A stretch of DNA of 64,000 bases from DASYQD01 sp963837455. Its GTDB lineage: Bacteria; Acidobacteriota; Thermoanaerobaculia; Multivoradales; JAIOJS01. Below, one piece after another: positions 7,513 through 17,554 of the stretch. The stretch spans positions 620,001-684,000 of the forward strand of contig CAWINM010000010.1 of assembly GCA_963837455.1 (NCBI GenBank), written 5' to 3'. Each line of letters starts with the position of its first letter. The stretch's first letter is position 1. Below the pieces are notes generated by a model. The model was not told where the DNA came from and ran no database searches. It worked only from the letters and a program-made list of their open reading frames with translations. The position numbers and the translations under genes are program-made.

Positions 7513-9111
7513 CTAGCTGGTGGTGTCTGGGCGGTTGGCGGCGGCTGCGGCCGCCGCCGCCTGTGCCGCCAGGTTCATGGTGCCGCTGCCGGCACCCGGG
7601 ACCTTGGGCACGAATCGCTTGGGGTCCTCGGCGTGCTGGGCGGCCTCGTCGCGCCGGATCAACCCCTGCTTGACCAGATCCTCCAGGGAGAGGTCGAGCG
7701 ATCGCATGCCCTGGGCGCCGCCGGTCTGCAGCACCGATCGCAGCTGGAAGGTCTTGTTCTCGCGGATCAGGTTGGAGCAGGCCTTGTTGGCCACCAGCAC
7801 CTCGAGCGCCGGCACCCGCCCCTGGCCGTCGGCACGCGGCACCAGCCGCTGCGAGGTGATCACCCGCAGCGACTCCGAGACCATGGTGCGGATCTGCGAC
7901 TGCTGCTCGGCGGGGAAGACGCCGATCAAGCGGTTGACGGTGTTGATGGCGTTCTGGGTGTGCAGGGTGGCCAGCACCAGGTGGCCGGTCTCGGCCGCGG
8001 TGAGCGCCAGCGAGATGGTCTCGAGGTCGCGCAGCTCGCCGATGACGATGACGTCGGGGTCCTCGCGCAGGGCGGCGCGCAGGGCGCGCGAGAAGGACCG
8101 GGTGTGGATGCCTGCCTGACGCTGGTTGACGACACAGCGGATCGGCCGGTGGACGAACTCCACCGGGTCCTCGATGGTGATGATGTGCTCGCGCCGCTCC
8201 TCGTTGACGATGCGGACCAGGGCGGCGAGCGTCGACGACTTTCCCGAGCCGGTAGGGCCGGTGATCAGCACCAGTCCCTGGTGGTAGTTGGCGAAGCGGG
8301 CGAGGTCGAGCGGCAGGCCGAGGTCGGAGAGGCGTGGCGGCTCGGCGGGGATGACGCGGAAGACGCCGTCGAGCCCGCGCTGCTGGCGGTAGACGTTGGC
8401 GCGGAAGCGGCCGACCTGCGGCAGGGTGTACGCGAAGTCGACCTGCCCTTGGCGCTCCACCGCGTCGCGCTGGGCGGGCGTGAGGATCTCGGTGAGCAGC
8501 TGCTGGGTCTCCTGCGGCGACAGGGCGGCGCCCGGCAACGGCCGGAAGTCGCCGTGGATGCGCAGGCGCACCGGCATGCCGGCGTGGACGTGGAGGTCGC
8601 TGGCGCGCTGCTCGGCGGCGAAGGCGAGGAGCTGGGCCATGGCGCCGCGAGGAGCGGCAGCCGGCCGCGCCGCCGCGGCGGTCGGGGTTGGCGGCGCGGG
8701 CGTCGCCTGCGGGCTTGGCGCCGGCTCGGCAGCGGCCTCCGTGCGCACCAGCTCGAGGCTCGCCGGCGGGCCCTCGGCGAGCGGCGCGAGCGCCGGCCTG
8801 GCCGCTTCCCGGTGCGCCGGTGGCGCCGGGGCCGTCGACGCCGCGGGCGGGGTACCGGGGGGAGCCGCGGTCGGCGCCGCCGGTGGCGCCGCCTGGGCGC
8901 GCTGCCGCTCCTCGTAGTCGCGCTGGGCGCGCAACAGCTGGTCGAAGCGCTGGCGGGTGACCCAGCCGTTCTCGAGCCAGATGTCGCCGATCTTGCGGCG
9001 GTGCCCCTCGCGCTCCTGCTGCTGCAGGGACTCCACGAGCTGGTCCCGCGTCAGCAGCTTGAAGTGGAGCGCGAGGCGCCCGAGGAGATTGTCCTCGTGG
9101 GGAACGCTCAC
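7513..9111 (-). CDS. PilT-like ATPase with extra N-terminal domain
   Basis: The 532-residue product has three parts. Residues 1-70 form a helical module resembling the GspE/PilB N-terminal domain (LALHFKLLTRDQLVESLQQQ and IGDIWLENGWVT). Residues 73-155 are a Pro/Ala-rich linker. Residues 156-500 are a complete PilT core: ASDLHVHAG, Walker A GPTGSGKSS (285-293), ITIEDPVEFVH, VIVIGELRD and ATLHTQ. The start is GTG at 9111, because a TAGGCT -10 ends six bases before it and a TTGACG -35 lies 18 bases further up. The module resembling an assembly-ATPase N-domain suggests a regulatory or platform-binding role distinct from its shorter neighbour. It is the first gene of a two-gene operon. Confidence 0.85.
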   Translation of the reverse strand: MSVPHEDNLLGRLALHFKLLTRDQLVESLQQQEREGHRRKIGDIWLENGWVTRQRFDQLLRAQRDYEERQRAQAAPPAAPTAAPPGTPPAASTAPAPPAHREAARPALAPLAEGPPASLELVRTEAAAEPAPSPQATPAPPTPTAAAARPAAAPRGAMAQLLAFAAEQRASDLHVHAGMPVRLRIHGDFRPLPGAALSPQETQQLLTEILTPAQRDAVERQGQVDFAYTLPQVGRFRANVYRQQRGLDGVFRVIPAEPPRLSDLGLPLDLARFANYHQGLVLITGPTGSGKSSTLAALVRIVNEERREHIITIEDPVEFVHRPIRCVVNQRQAGIHTRSFSRALRAALREDPDVIVIGELRDLETISLALTAAETGHLVLATLHTQNAINTVNRLIGVFPAEQQSQIRTMVSESLRVITSQRLVPRADGQGRVPALEVLVANKACSNLIRENKTFQLRSVLQTGGAQGMRSLDLSLEDLVKQGLIRRDEAAQHAEDPKRFVPKVPGAGSGTMNLAAQAAAAAAAANRPDTTS

Positions 9112-9117
9112 CCTCGC

Positions 9118-9147
9118 AGCCTAGTGCAGGCTTCAGCGAGTCGTCAA
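9118..9147 (-). promoter_or_regulatory. Sigma-70-type promoter, apparently leaderless, for the PilT pair
   Basis: TTGACG at 9142-9147, an 18-base spacer, and TAGGCT at 9118-9123. The first base of the GTG start (9111) is seven bases after the -10, where +1 would be expected. Confidence 0.55.
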
Positions 9148-9337
9148 AGAGGGGCCCGAGCCGCATGCGGCACCCGGTGCCGAGGTCGATCGCTGCCACG
9201 TCGAGGAGGTGGCCCGGAGCGCGCGGCGTCGGCTTCGCCGGTGGCGCGGCTCCGGCATCTGCTGCCGGTAGCGGGCGCGGCGGAGCCGCGGCGCCGCGCC
9301 TGGGCTGCGGGAGCGGAGACGACGCACGCCGCGGGTG

Positions 9338-10420
9338 TCACGCCCGTTCGAGCGGGAAGGCGATCACCTCGGCGAGCGAGCGCGCACCGAGGGCGAGCAT
9401 GACCAGGCGATCGAACCCCAGCGCCACGCCGGCGCACGCCGGGAGGCCGTGCTCGAGGGCTGCCACCAGCCGCGCGTCGGCCGGCACCGGCGGGAGCCCG
9501 CGCTCTCGTCGCACCGCCAGGTCGGTGGCGAAGCGACGGGCCTGCTCGGCGGGGTCGGCGAGCTCGTGGTACCCGTTGGCGAGCTCGATGCCGGCCACGA
9601 AGGCCTCGAAGCGCTCCGCCACCGCCGGCTCGCCCGGTCCCCCCTCGCGCACCCGTGCCAGTGCCGCCTCGGCGGCGGGGAAGTCGACGACGAAGGTGGG
9701 GCGGCCGCGCCCGAGACGCGGCTCGACGACGGTGGCGAGCAGCAGGTGCAGCCAGTCCTCGCGCGACCAGGAGGCCTCGCCGCCCGGCCCCGCTCCCTGG
9801 GCATCGCTGCCTCCGCCCGCGACCGGCTCGCCGCCGGCAACGCCGAGCTCTGCGGCGCGACGCCCCAGCGTCGTGGCATCAGCGGTGAAGGGATCGACGC
9901 CGGCATGGCGTTCGAAGGCCTGCCGGTAGGTCAGCCGCTCGCCAGGCGCGAGGCCGGCGAGCTCGCCGAGGGTGGCCCGCAGGAAGGCCTCGACCTCGTC
10001 CATCAGCTGGTGGTGGTCCCAGCCCGGGCGGTACCACTCGAGCATGGTGAACTCGGGGTTGTGGCGGCGCCCCGCCTCGCCGTCGCGGAAGGCCTTGCCG
10101 AGCTGCCAGATCGGTCCGCTGCCGGCGGCGAGCAGCCGCTTCATGTGCAGCTCCGGCGAGGTTTGCAGCCAGAGCCTCCGCTCCGCCGGCGGGGTGGGCG
10201 ACGCCGGGCCGGCAGCGGAGAGCGCCGTCGACATGCTCGACAGGTGCAGGTCGGTAGCGGTCGCCGCTCCCAGCAGCGGCGTCTCCACCTCGAGCACGCC
10301 ACGCTCGGCGAAGAAGGCGCGGACGGTGGCGAGCAGCGCGGCGCGCCGGCGCAGGTGCGCGAGCGGCGCGGTGGGGCGCCAGTCGTCGGCGGCCGGAGGT
10401 GACAGCGAGCGCGAGCTCAT
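9338..10420 (-). CDS. epmA: Elongation factor P--(R)-beta-lysine ligase
   Basis: Class II LysRS paralogue that attaches (R)-beta-lysine to a conserved lysine of EF-P, helping ribosomes pass polyproline stretches. The 360-residue product has only the catalytic domain, with no OB-fold anticodon domain as in LysRS. Motif 2 is seen as FRDGEAGRRHNPEFTMLEWY and motif 3 as GVALGFDRLVMLALG. TSPELHMKRLLAAGSGPIWQ is the EpmA form of the active site entry. An insertion rich in Gly/Ala (about 190-215) makes it slightly longer than the E. coli protein. It lies 43 bases downstream of efp on the same strand, and epmB is divergent, so the whole modification system is together. A full LysRS is encoded separately at 53675. 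Confidence 0.93.
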   Translation of the reverse strand: MSSRSLSPPAADDWRPTAPLAHLRRRAALLATVRAFFAERGVLEVETPLLGAATATDLHLSSMSTALSAAGPASPTPPAERRLWLQTSPELHMKRLLAAGSGPIWQLGKAFRDGEAGRRHNPEFTMLEWYRPGWDHHQLMDEVEAFLRATLGELAGLAPGERLTYRQAFERHAGVDPFTADATTLGRRAAELGVAGGEPVAGGGSDAQGAGPGGEASWSREDWLHLLLATVVEPRLGRGRPTFVVDFPAAEAALARVREGGPGEPAVAERFEAFVAGIELANGYHELADPAEQARRFATDLAVRRERGLPPVPADARLVAALEHGLPACAGVALGFDRLVMLALGARSLAEVIAFPLERA

Positions 10421-10463
10421 GCGGATGCGGCGCGCCGTCGCCGGGACGCGCCCGCCGGTGCGG

Positions 10464-11033
10464 CTACTCCTTGGCGCGCGACACGTAATCGCCGGTGCGG
10501 GTGTCGACCTTGAGCAGGTCGCCGACGTTGATGAACAGCGGCACGCGGATGACCGCGCCGGTCTCCAGGGTGGCCGCCTTGCTGCCGCCGCTGCTGGTGT
10601 CGCCGCGCAGGCCGGGGTCGGTCTCGGAGACCCTGAGGGTGACGAAGTTGGGGGGAGTGACGGAGATGGCGGTGCCGTTGTAGAGCGTCACCGAGCAGAC
10701 GTCCTCCTCCTTGACCCACTTCTGGGCGTCGCCCATCGCCGCCTCGCTGACCATGTACTGCTCGTAGGTGGCGGGATCCATGAAGTGCCAACCGGAGCCG
10801 TCTTTGTACAGGTACTGCATCTCGGTGTCGACGACGTCGGCGCCCTCGAAGGTGTCACCCGAGCGGATGTTCTTCTCGTTGACGCGGCCGGTGAGCAGGT
10901 TGCGGTACTTGACGCGGTTGAACGCCTGCCCCTTGCCGGGCTTGACGAACTCGTTTTCGATGATGTTGCAGGGATCGCCCTCGACCATGATCTTGAGGCC
11001 GGGACGGAACTGGTTCGTGCTGTACGTCGCCAT
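10464..11033 (-). CDS. efp: Translation elongation factor P
   Basis: EF-P binds between the ribosomal P and E sites and relieves stalling at consecutive prolines. The 189-residue product has the three-barrel length and the tip loop VKPGKGQAF containing the lysine modified by EpmA/EpmB. It also has SVTPPNFVTLRV and GDYVSR at the C-terminus. Two ATG codons lie in tandem (11036 and 11033). GGAG at 11040-11043 stands six bases from the second, which also gives the family start MATYS, so 11033 is preferred. It heads an efp-epmA operon. epmB starts divergently about 90 bases away, so the gap must hold both promoters. Confidence 0.96.
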   Translation of the reverse strand: MATYSTNQFRPGLKIMVEGDPCNIIENEFVKPGKGQAFNRVKYRNLLTGRVNEKNIRSGDTFEGADVVDTEMQYLYKDGSGWHFMDPATYEQYMVSEAAMGDAQKWVKEEDVCSVTLYNGTAISVTPPNFVTLRVSETDPGLRGDTSSGGSKAATLETGAVIRVPLFINVGDLLKVDTRTGDYVSRAKE

Positions 11034-11110
11034 CATCTGCTCCGGGAAAGGGATGGAACGGAGGTGGAGGGCCGCGCGGCGGTGAGTTGCTCGTCCAAAC
11101 CCCCGGCGGA

Positions 11111-11116
11111 TAAGGT
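11111..11116 (+). promoter_or_regulatory. -10-like TAAGGT, 6 nt before the epmB ATG
   Basis: TAAGGT is followed by six bases and ATG at 11123. The AAGG inside it could instead act as a ribosome site, so the reading is ambiguous. Confidence 0.3.
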
Positions 11117-11122
11117 GCGGTG

Positions 11123-12200
11123 ATGATAGCGCGAGTGGCCCCGCCGCGGTCAAACGTCGCCGCCCCGGCGGCGCTCCCCGCGGCGGGAGCCTGGCAGCGC
11201 GCTCTCGCCGAGGCCGTGGGCAGCGTCGCCGAGCTGCTGGCGCTGCTCGAGCTCGAGCCGCGGCGCCTGCCGCCGCACCTGCGGCCCGCCGGCGCGGCGG
11301 CGGACGCCTTCGCGCTGCGAGTGCCGCGCGGCTTCGTCGCGCGCATGCGACGCGGTGACCCCCTCGACCCGCTGCTGCTGCAGGTGCTGCCGGCGGCGGC
11401 GAGAGCTCTTGCCGGCGGCCGGCTACGAGGCCGACCCGCTGGCCGAGACGGCGGCCGTCGGCGGCGTGACGCCCCTCCCTGGCCTGCTCCACAAGTACCG
11501 CGGCCGCGCCCTGCTGCTCGTCACCGGTGCCTGCGCCGTGCACTGCCGCTACTGCTTCCGCCGCCACTTCCCCTACGGCGACCACTCCCGTTGGGGGGAG
11601 GGTTGGGGGCGGGCGCTCGACTGGCTGGCGGCGAGCCCGGCTATCGAGGAGGTGATCCTCTCTGGCGGCGACCCGCTGGCGGCGAGCGACGACAAGCTGG
11701 CGGCCCTGGTGGCTGGGCTCGACCGCATCCCGCATCTGCGGCGGCTGCGGGTGCACACCCGCTTGCCGGTGGTGGTCCCCGAGCGCGTCGACGGGGCCCT
11801 GCTCGGCTGGTTGGGGTCGAGCCGGCTGGCGCCGGTGGTGGTGTTGCACGCCAACCACCCCCGCGAGCTCGACGGTGCGGTGGCCGCGGCGGTGGCGCGG
11901 TTGCGCGGCGCCGGCGCCACGGTGCTCAACCAGGCGGTGCTGCTCGCCGGCGTCAACGACAGCGCCGAGGCCCTCGTCGGGCTGTCGCGGGAGCTCTTCG
12001 CGGCCGGGGTGCTGCCCTACTACCTCCATCTCCTCGACCGCGTCGCCGGCGCCGCCCACTTCGAGGTGCCGGCGGCCCGCGCCCGGGAGCTGCTGCGGGC
12101 CATGATGGCGGAGCTGCCGGGCTATCTGGTGCCGCGGCTCGTACGCGAGGTGCCGGGCGCGCCGCACAAGGTGCCGCTGGAGCTCCGCGACCCGGGGTGA
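11123..12200 (+). CDS. epmB: EF-P beta-lysylation protein, lysine 2,3-aminomutase (frameshifted)
   Basis: Radical SAM/PLP enzyme converting L-lysine to beta-lysine for EF-P modification. The first part (ATG 11123 to about 11398) ends in GDPLDPLLLQVLPA. The remainder continues in another frame from ELLPAAGYEADPL to the stop at 12200. It includes the radical-SAM triad CAVHCRYCFRRHFPYG, SGGDPL, ANHP and GVLPYYLHLLDRV. It also has the C-terminal PLP lysine region GAPHKVPLEL. Both halves align end to end with the family, so a single-base indel near 11395-11402 in a GC repeat is the only break. I read this as one gene with a probable sequence error. It is divergent from efp. Confidence 0.88.
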
Positions 12201-12264
12201 GCGTGTGGCATGGGACCGCTGCGCGCGGGCTCGCGCGGCGGCCAGCGAGGCGCGACGGGACCCC

Positions 12265-12861
12265 TCAGCCGGCGACCAGCTCGCGCAGCTCGTCCACCAT
12301 GCGCAGCGTGAGCCCCCACACGGCGCGGCCGTCCCAGCGGTAGCACGGCATCGGCACCGGCACCCCATTGCGGCTCCAGAAGAACGTGGAGCGGTGGTCG
12401 CGGTCGGCAAGGAAGGCCCAGGGGATCCACAGCGCTTCCTGCACCTCGTCGTTGGGGGTGAGCGGCGTCGCCGGGTCGCGCAGCGCGAAGACGAACGGCG
12501 AGATCGCGAGCGACCGGAGCAGCGCCACCGGCTTGACGTCGGAGAGGCGGCCGAGGAAGGTGGCGCCGCCGTCGAGGTCGAGCGCCAGCTCCTCGCGCGT
12601 TTCGCGGCGGGCGGCGGCGAAGGGGTCGGCATCGCCGGGGTCGACCATGCCACCGGGGAAGGCCATGTGCCCGGACCAGGGATCGAGCGGGTGCTCGGCG
12701 CGGCGGATGAAGAGCAGCTCGTCACCGCCGCCGCCACGCCGCACGACCACGGCCACGGCGGCACGCCGATCTGCGTGGTGCAGGCGGGGAGCGTGTGCGA
12801 CGAGGGCTGCGGGCAGGCTGGCGAGCAGCGTCGTGGACGGCGGCGGAAGCAGGGTGCTCAT
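12265..12861 (-). CDS. Nudix hydrolase, CoA-pyrophosphatase type
   Basis: Predicted 198-residue hydrolase of nucleoside-diphosphate-linked compounds. The Nudix box is seen as PGGMVDPGDADPFAAARRE followed by TREELALDL. The preceding FIRRAEHPLDPWSGHMAFPG is characteristic of the CoA diphosphatase subgroup (NudL), which has the extra P-W-S-G-H-M segment. An upstream in-frame GTG at 12882 is possible; ATG 12861 gives the more typical N-terminus. Neither has a convincing ribosome site. The stop is 62 bases beyond the convergent epmB stop. The substrate assignment is inferred from the subgroup pattern only. Confidence 0.82.
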   Translation of the reverse strand: MSTLLPPPSTTLLASLPAALVAHAPRLHHADRRAAVAVVVRRGGGGDELLFIRRAEHPLDPWSGHMAFPGGMVDPGDADPFAAARRETREELALDLDGGATFLGRLSDVKPVALLRSLAISPFVFALRDPATPLTPNDEVQEALWIPWAFLADRDHRSTFFWSRNGVPVPMPCYRWDGRAVWGLTLRMVDELRELVAG

Positions 12862-12994
12862 TGCGCGCCAGGATGCGGGCACGATCGCGACAGGGTCGAC
12901 CCGCGGTCGGCGCCCGGGTCACCAAGCGAACCGAGCGCAGCTGCCACCGTACCGCTGCCCAGCCTCCGGGTCCGCGGATGGCCCCGGGGCCCCC

Positions 12995-13888
12995 TCAGCT
13001 CCTGCCACTCCGCGACGAGGCGCGCGGCGGCGGTGGAGTGATCATCTCGGGTGGCACGATCACCCCGTCCGCAGGCAGGAAGCTCCCGGGCTGGCGACCC
13101 TGGAGGTTGCCGAGCTCATGCCCCTGCCTCTGGCGCGGCTGCGGCTGCTCGGGGGGCCGGTGCCCCTGGTGGGGCTGGTGGATCCCGATCACCGGCGGGA
13201 TCCAGAACCCGGGAAAAGTGAAGACCGGGACGTAGGCGCCGGCGAGGTCGGCCTCCAGCTGCGTCTCCTGGCGCTCGGCGAGACGGTCCTCGCTGGCGCG
13301 CATCGCCACCGCGGCGGCGGCCATGCGCCAGCTGGCCTCCTCGCGCGCTTGCGCCGCGCGCCGGCGCTCGCGGGCATCGATGCGGTCGCGCTGCTCGGCG
13401 ACGGCCATCCACTCCCCCTCGTAGCGCACCATGCCACGACGGGCCATCGCCTCCTCGTAGGGGATCCAGCGCAGCTGCGACTCGTCGAAGACCAGGCCGA
13501 GGGGACGCAGCACGGCGTCGAGGCCGGGCAGGCGCGGGTCGAGATCGGCAGCCACCAGCGCCGCCTGGCGCGCGGGGGTGGCAAGGTCGTGCACCTTCGC
13601 CCAGCGCGCCAGCGCCAGCCAGTCTGCGGCCGATGCCTCCGGCGCGGCTTCCAGCGCCGCGCGGCGGGAGAGGTAGGAGGCGAGAGCCGAGGGCGCCTTC
13701 TCGATGGCGACCACCTGGTCGTCGGGGATCACCAACTGCCCGATGCCGAGGTGGACCTCGACCCCGGCGGCGGTGCGCTCGGCGATGACGCCCTCGTAGG
13801 CGCGGCCGTTGCGCAGTCGCACGGTGTCGGCGCGGGCGGGGAGGACGGCGACGACGGCCAGCAGGGGCAGCAGGACGGTACGGCGCAT
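12995..13888 (-). CDS. Exported hypothetical protein
   Basis: The 297-residue product has a clear signal peptide (MRRTVLLPLLAVVAVLPARA). Next comes a short beta-rich motif VRLRNGRAYEGVIAE that resembles Sm/SH3-like small barrels found in periplasmic proteins, then an alanine-rich helical middle with charged coiled-coil character (about 150-200). The tail (220-297) is Pro/Gln/His-rich and probably disordered. I do not recognise a named family. TAGAAT lies 24 bases before the ATG at 13909-13914 and may be its -10. It lies between the Nudix gene and the phasin on the same strand. Confidence 0.65.
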   Translation of the reverse strand: MRRTVLLPLLAVVAVLPARADTVRLRNGRAYEGVIAERTAAGVEVHLGIGQLVIPDDQVVAIEKAPSALASYLSRRAALEAAPEASAADWLALARWAKVHDLATPARQAALVAADLDPRLPGLDAVLRPLGLVFDESQLRWIPYEEAMARRGMVRYEGEWMAVAEQRDRIDARERRRAAQAREEASWRMAAAAVAMRASEDRLAERQETQLEADLAGAYVPVFTFPGFWIPPVIGIHQPHQGHRPPEQPQPRQRQGHELGNLQGRQPGSFLPADGVIVPPEMITPPPPRASSRSGRS

Positions 13889-14036
13889 GGTGGATGGCCC
13901 TCGATCACCATTCTACGCCCGTGGCGCGGCGGCTAGGCGGAGCGCTCGATCCTGACGAGGATCGGCGGTTTGCCGCTGCTGCCACGAAGGAATCGTTGCT
14001 TGGGCGGCGAGGGGAGGGGAAGGGGCGAGGCAGAGG

Positions 14037-14065
14037 GGGCGAGACGGCCAGGGGTCGTCTCGCCC
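14037..14065 (-). terminator. Strong hairpin downstream of the phasin gene
   Basis: Perfect 10-base arms GGGCGAGACG and CGTCTCGCCC around a nine-base loop, starting 52 bases past the phasin stop. There is no U-tract, so termination is inferred only from position and stem strength. Confidence 0.45.
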
Positions 14066-14117
14066 TATTCGAACGCCGGCGCCGCGAGAGAGTCCGGCGA
14101 AGAGGACTGGTGGCTCG

Positions 14118-14522
14118 TCAGCTCGCGGCTGCCGTCTTGACGGTGACCTTCTGCAGCCCCTCGACCTTGCGCGTGAGCTCGGCGACGCGATCGCTGAGCT
14201 GGCGGATCTGTTGCTGGTTGGGGATGCCGAGGCGGTTCACCGCCTTGGCGAGGCGGTTGTCGACCTCACCCTGCAGGCGCTCGAGGGCCTGCCCGGCGCG
14301 CTTCCTCACCTCGGTGACCTGCTTGCGGCCCTGGCCGACCTTCTTCTTCCCCTCGGCCTCGACCTTGCGGCCACGGGCGACGAGGCGGTCGAACAGCTTG
14401 GCCTGCTCCTCCTGGGCGATGGCGGCGGCGCCCAGACCAGCCAGGAACACCTGATGGGCGGAGGTGGTGACGTCGTCCAGCTGCTTCTTGACCTGGGTCC
14501 GGATCTGCTCGGTGGTTGCCAT
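14118..14522 (-). CDS. Phasin family protein (PHA granule-associated)
   Basis: The 134-residue amphipathic helical protein matches the short phasin/PhaI-PhaF N-terminal type: QVFLAGLGAAAIAQEEQAKLFDRLV, then a Lys/Arg/Gln-rich helix and a C-terminal coiled coil IRQLSDRVAELTRKVEGLQ. Phasins coat polyhydroxyalkanoate granules. No PHA synthase is in the window, so a granule role is inferred from the family alone. The start ATG 14522 has AGGAG eight to nine bases upstream. Its promoter is the closest to sigma-70 consensus in the window and is crowded with palindromes, suggesting repressor control. Confidence 0.8.
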   Translation of the reverse strand: MATTEQIRTQVKKQLDDVTTSAHQVFLAGLGAAAIAQEEQAKLFDRLVARGRKVEAEGKKKVGQGRKQVTEVRKRAGQALERLQGEVDNRLAKAVNRLGIPNQQQIRQLSDRVAELTRKVEGLQKVTVKTAAAS

Positions 14523-14566
14523 GGGATCTCTCCTCTTGTGGGCGCTTCTGGGTTGCCGGCCACAGC

Positions 14567-14632
14567 TTGCCGGTACGCGGCAATTCTACACCGCAGTGCG
14601 GCAATGTCAAGAGGTTTACGCCGCGCTGCGGC
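14567..14632. promoter_or_regulatory. Three operator-like inverted repeats over the phasin promoter
   Basis: TTGCCG-N5-CGGCAA at 14567-14583 (just downstream of the -10), CCGCA-N-TGCGG at 14591-14601 (inside the spacer) and GCCGC-N3-GCGGC at 14620-14632 (upstream of the -35). The related half sites (TGCCG/CGGCA and GCCGC/GCGGC) suggest one dimeric regulator. A PhaR-type PHA-sensing repressor is the natural guess but is unproven. Confidence 0.5.
14583..14610 (-). promoter_or_regulatory. Near-consensus sigma-70 promoter of the phasin gene
   Basis: TTGACA at 14605-14610, a 16-base spacer, and TAGAAT at 14583-14588. Predicted +1 is near 14576, leaving a leader of about 54 bases with AGGAG before the ATG. 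Confidence 0.7.
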
Positions 14633-14765
14633 AGACACCGGAATCCAGCGATCGGCCGCGCTCTGGCCGCAGGCCAGGGGTCACCGAAAGCGACGCGGCC
14701 CCCGTTGTGACGAGGGCCGCCGTCTTCCGATACCAGCCGGCGCGACCGGCGTTGGCCGCTCTTGG

Positions 14766-17031
<2,266 letters not shown>

Positions 17032-17195
17032 GTGTCTCTCTTTTCTCTTTTTCCTTCGACGACGACGGCGGCCGCTCACGTCGAGCGGTCGCGGGGCGGC
17101 GGGGCACCGGGCTTCGCGATCGGCAGGCGCTTACCGCCGGGGGCCGCCCAGGACCCACGGCGCGACCGCCAGCTGCCAGACCCGGCACTGGGGGG

Positions 17196-17465
17196 CTACT
17201 TGCGGATGCCCAGGCGCTCGATGGTGGAGCGATAGCGGCCGCCGTCCTTGCGCTTGAGGTAGTCGAGCAGGCGGCGGCGCTGGCCCACCAGCTTCAGCAG
17301 GCCACGCCGGCTGTGGTGGTCCTTGCCGTGGGTCTTGAAGTGCTCGGTGAGCTCGTTGATGCGGGTGGTGAGCAGCGCGATCTGCACTTCCGGCGAGCCG
17401 GTGTCGTGGTCGTGGACCCGGTAGTCGCGGATGATCTGTTCCTTTACTTCTCTCGCTTGGGCCAA
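17196..17465 (-). CDS. rpsO: 30S ribosomal protein S15
   Basis: The 89-residue product has the full S15 signature (HDHDTGSPEVQIALLTTRI, HFKTHGKDHHSRRGLL, RRRLLDYLKRKD). It binds 16S rRNA helices 20-22 early in 30S assembly. The start is TTG at 17465, fixed by GGAGG at 17473-17477 seven bases upstream. It is placed between truB and pnp in the standard order, and about 165 bases separate it from the pnp start. Confidence 0.97.
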   Translation of the reverse strand: MAQAREVKEQIIRDYRVHDHDTGSPEVQIALLTTRINELTEHFKTHGKDHHSRRGLLKLVGQRRRLLDYLKRKDGGRYRSTIERLGIRK

Positions 17466-17472
17466 GGCGGAT

Positions 17473-17477
17473 CCTCC
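17473..17477 (-). promoter_or_regulatory. Ribosome binding site for the TTG start of rpsO
   Basis: GGAGG, seven bases before TTG at 17465. It settles the unusual start codon of this ribosomal protein gene. Confidence 0.75.
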
Positions 17478-17554
17478 TGCCTTCCTCTCGTCGCTCTCTG
17501 TTGTTCCGCGTCCTTTACGCGTTTCTTCTTCAATCAGGGAAGTATGCCACAGCC

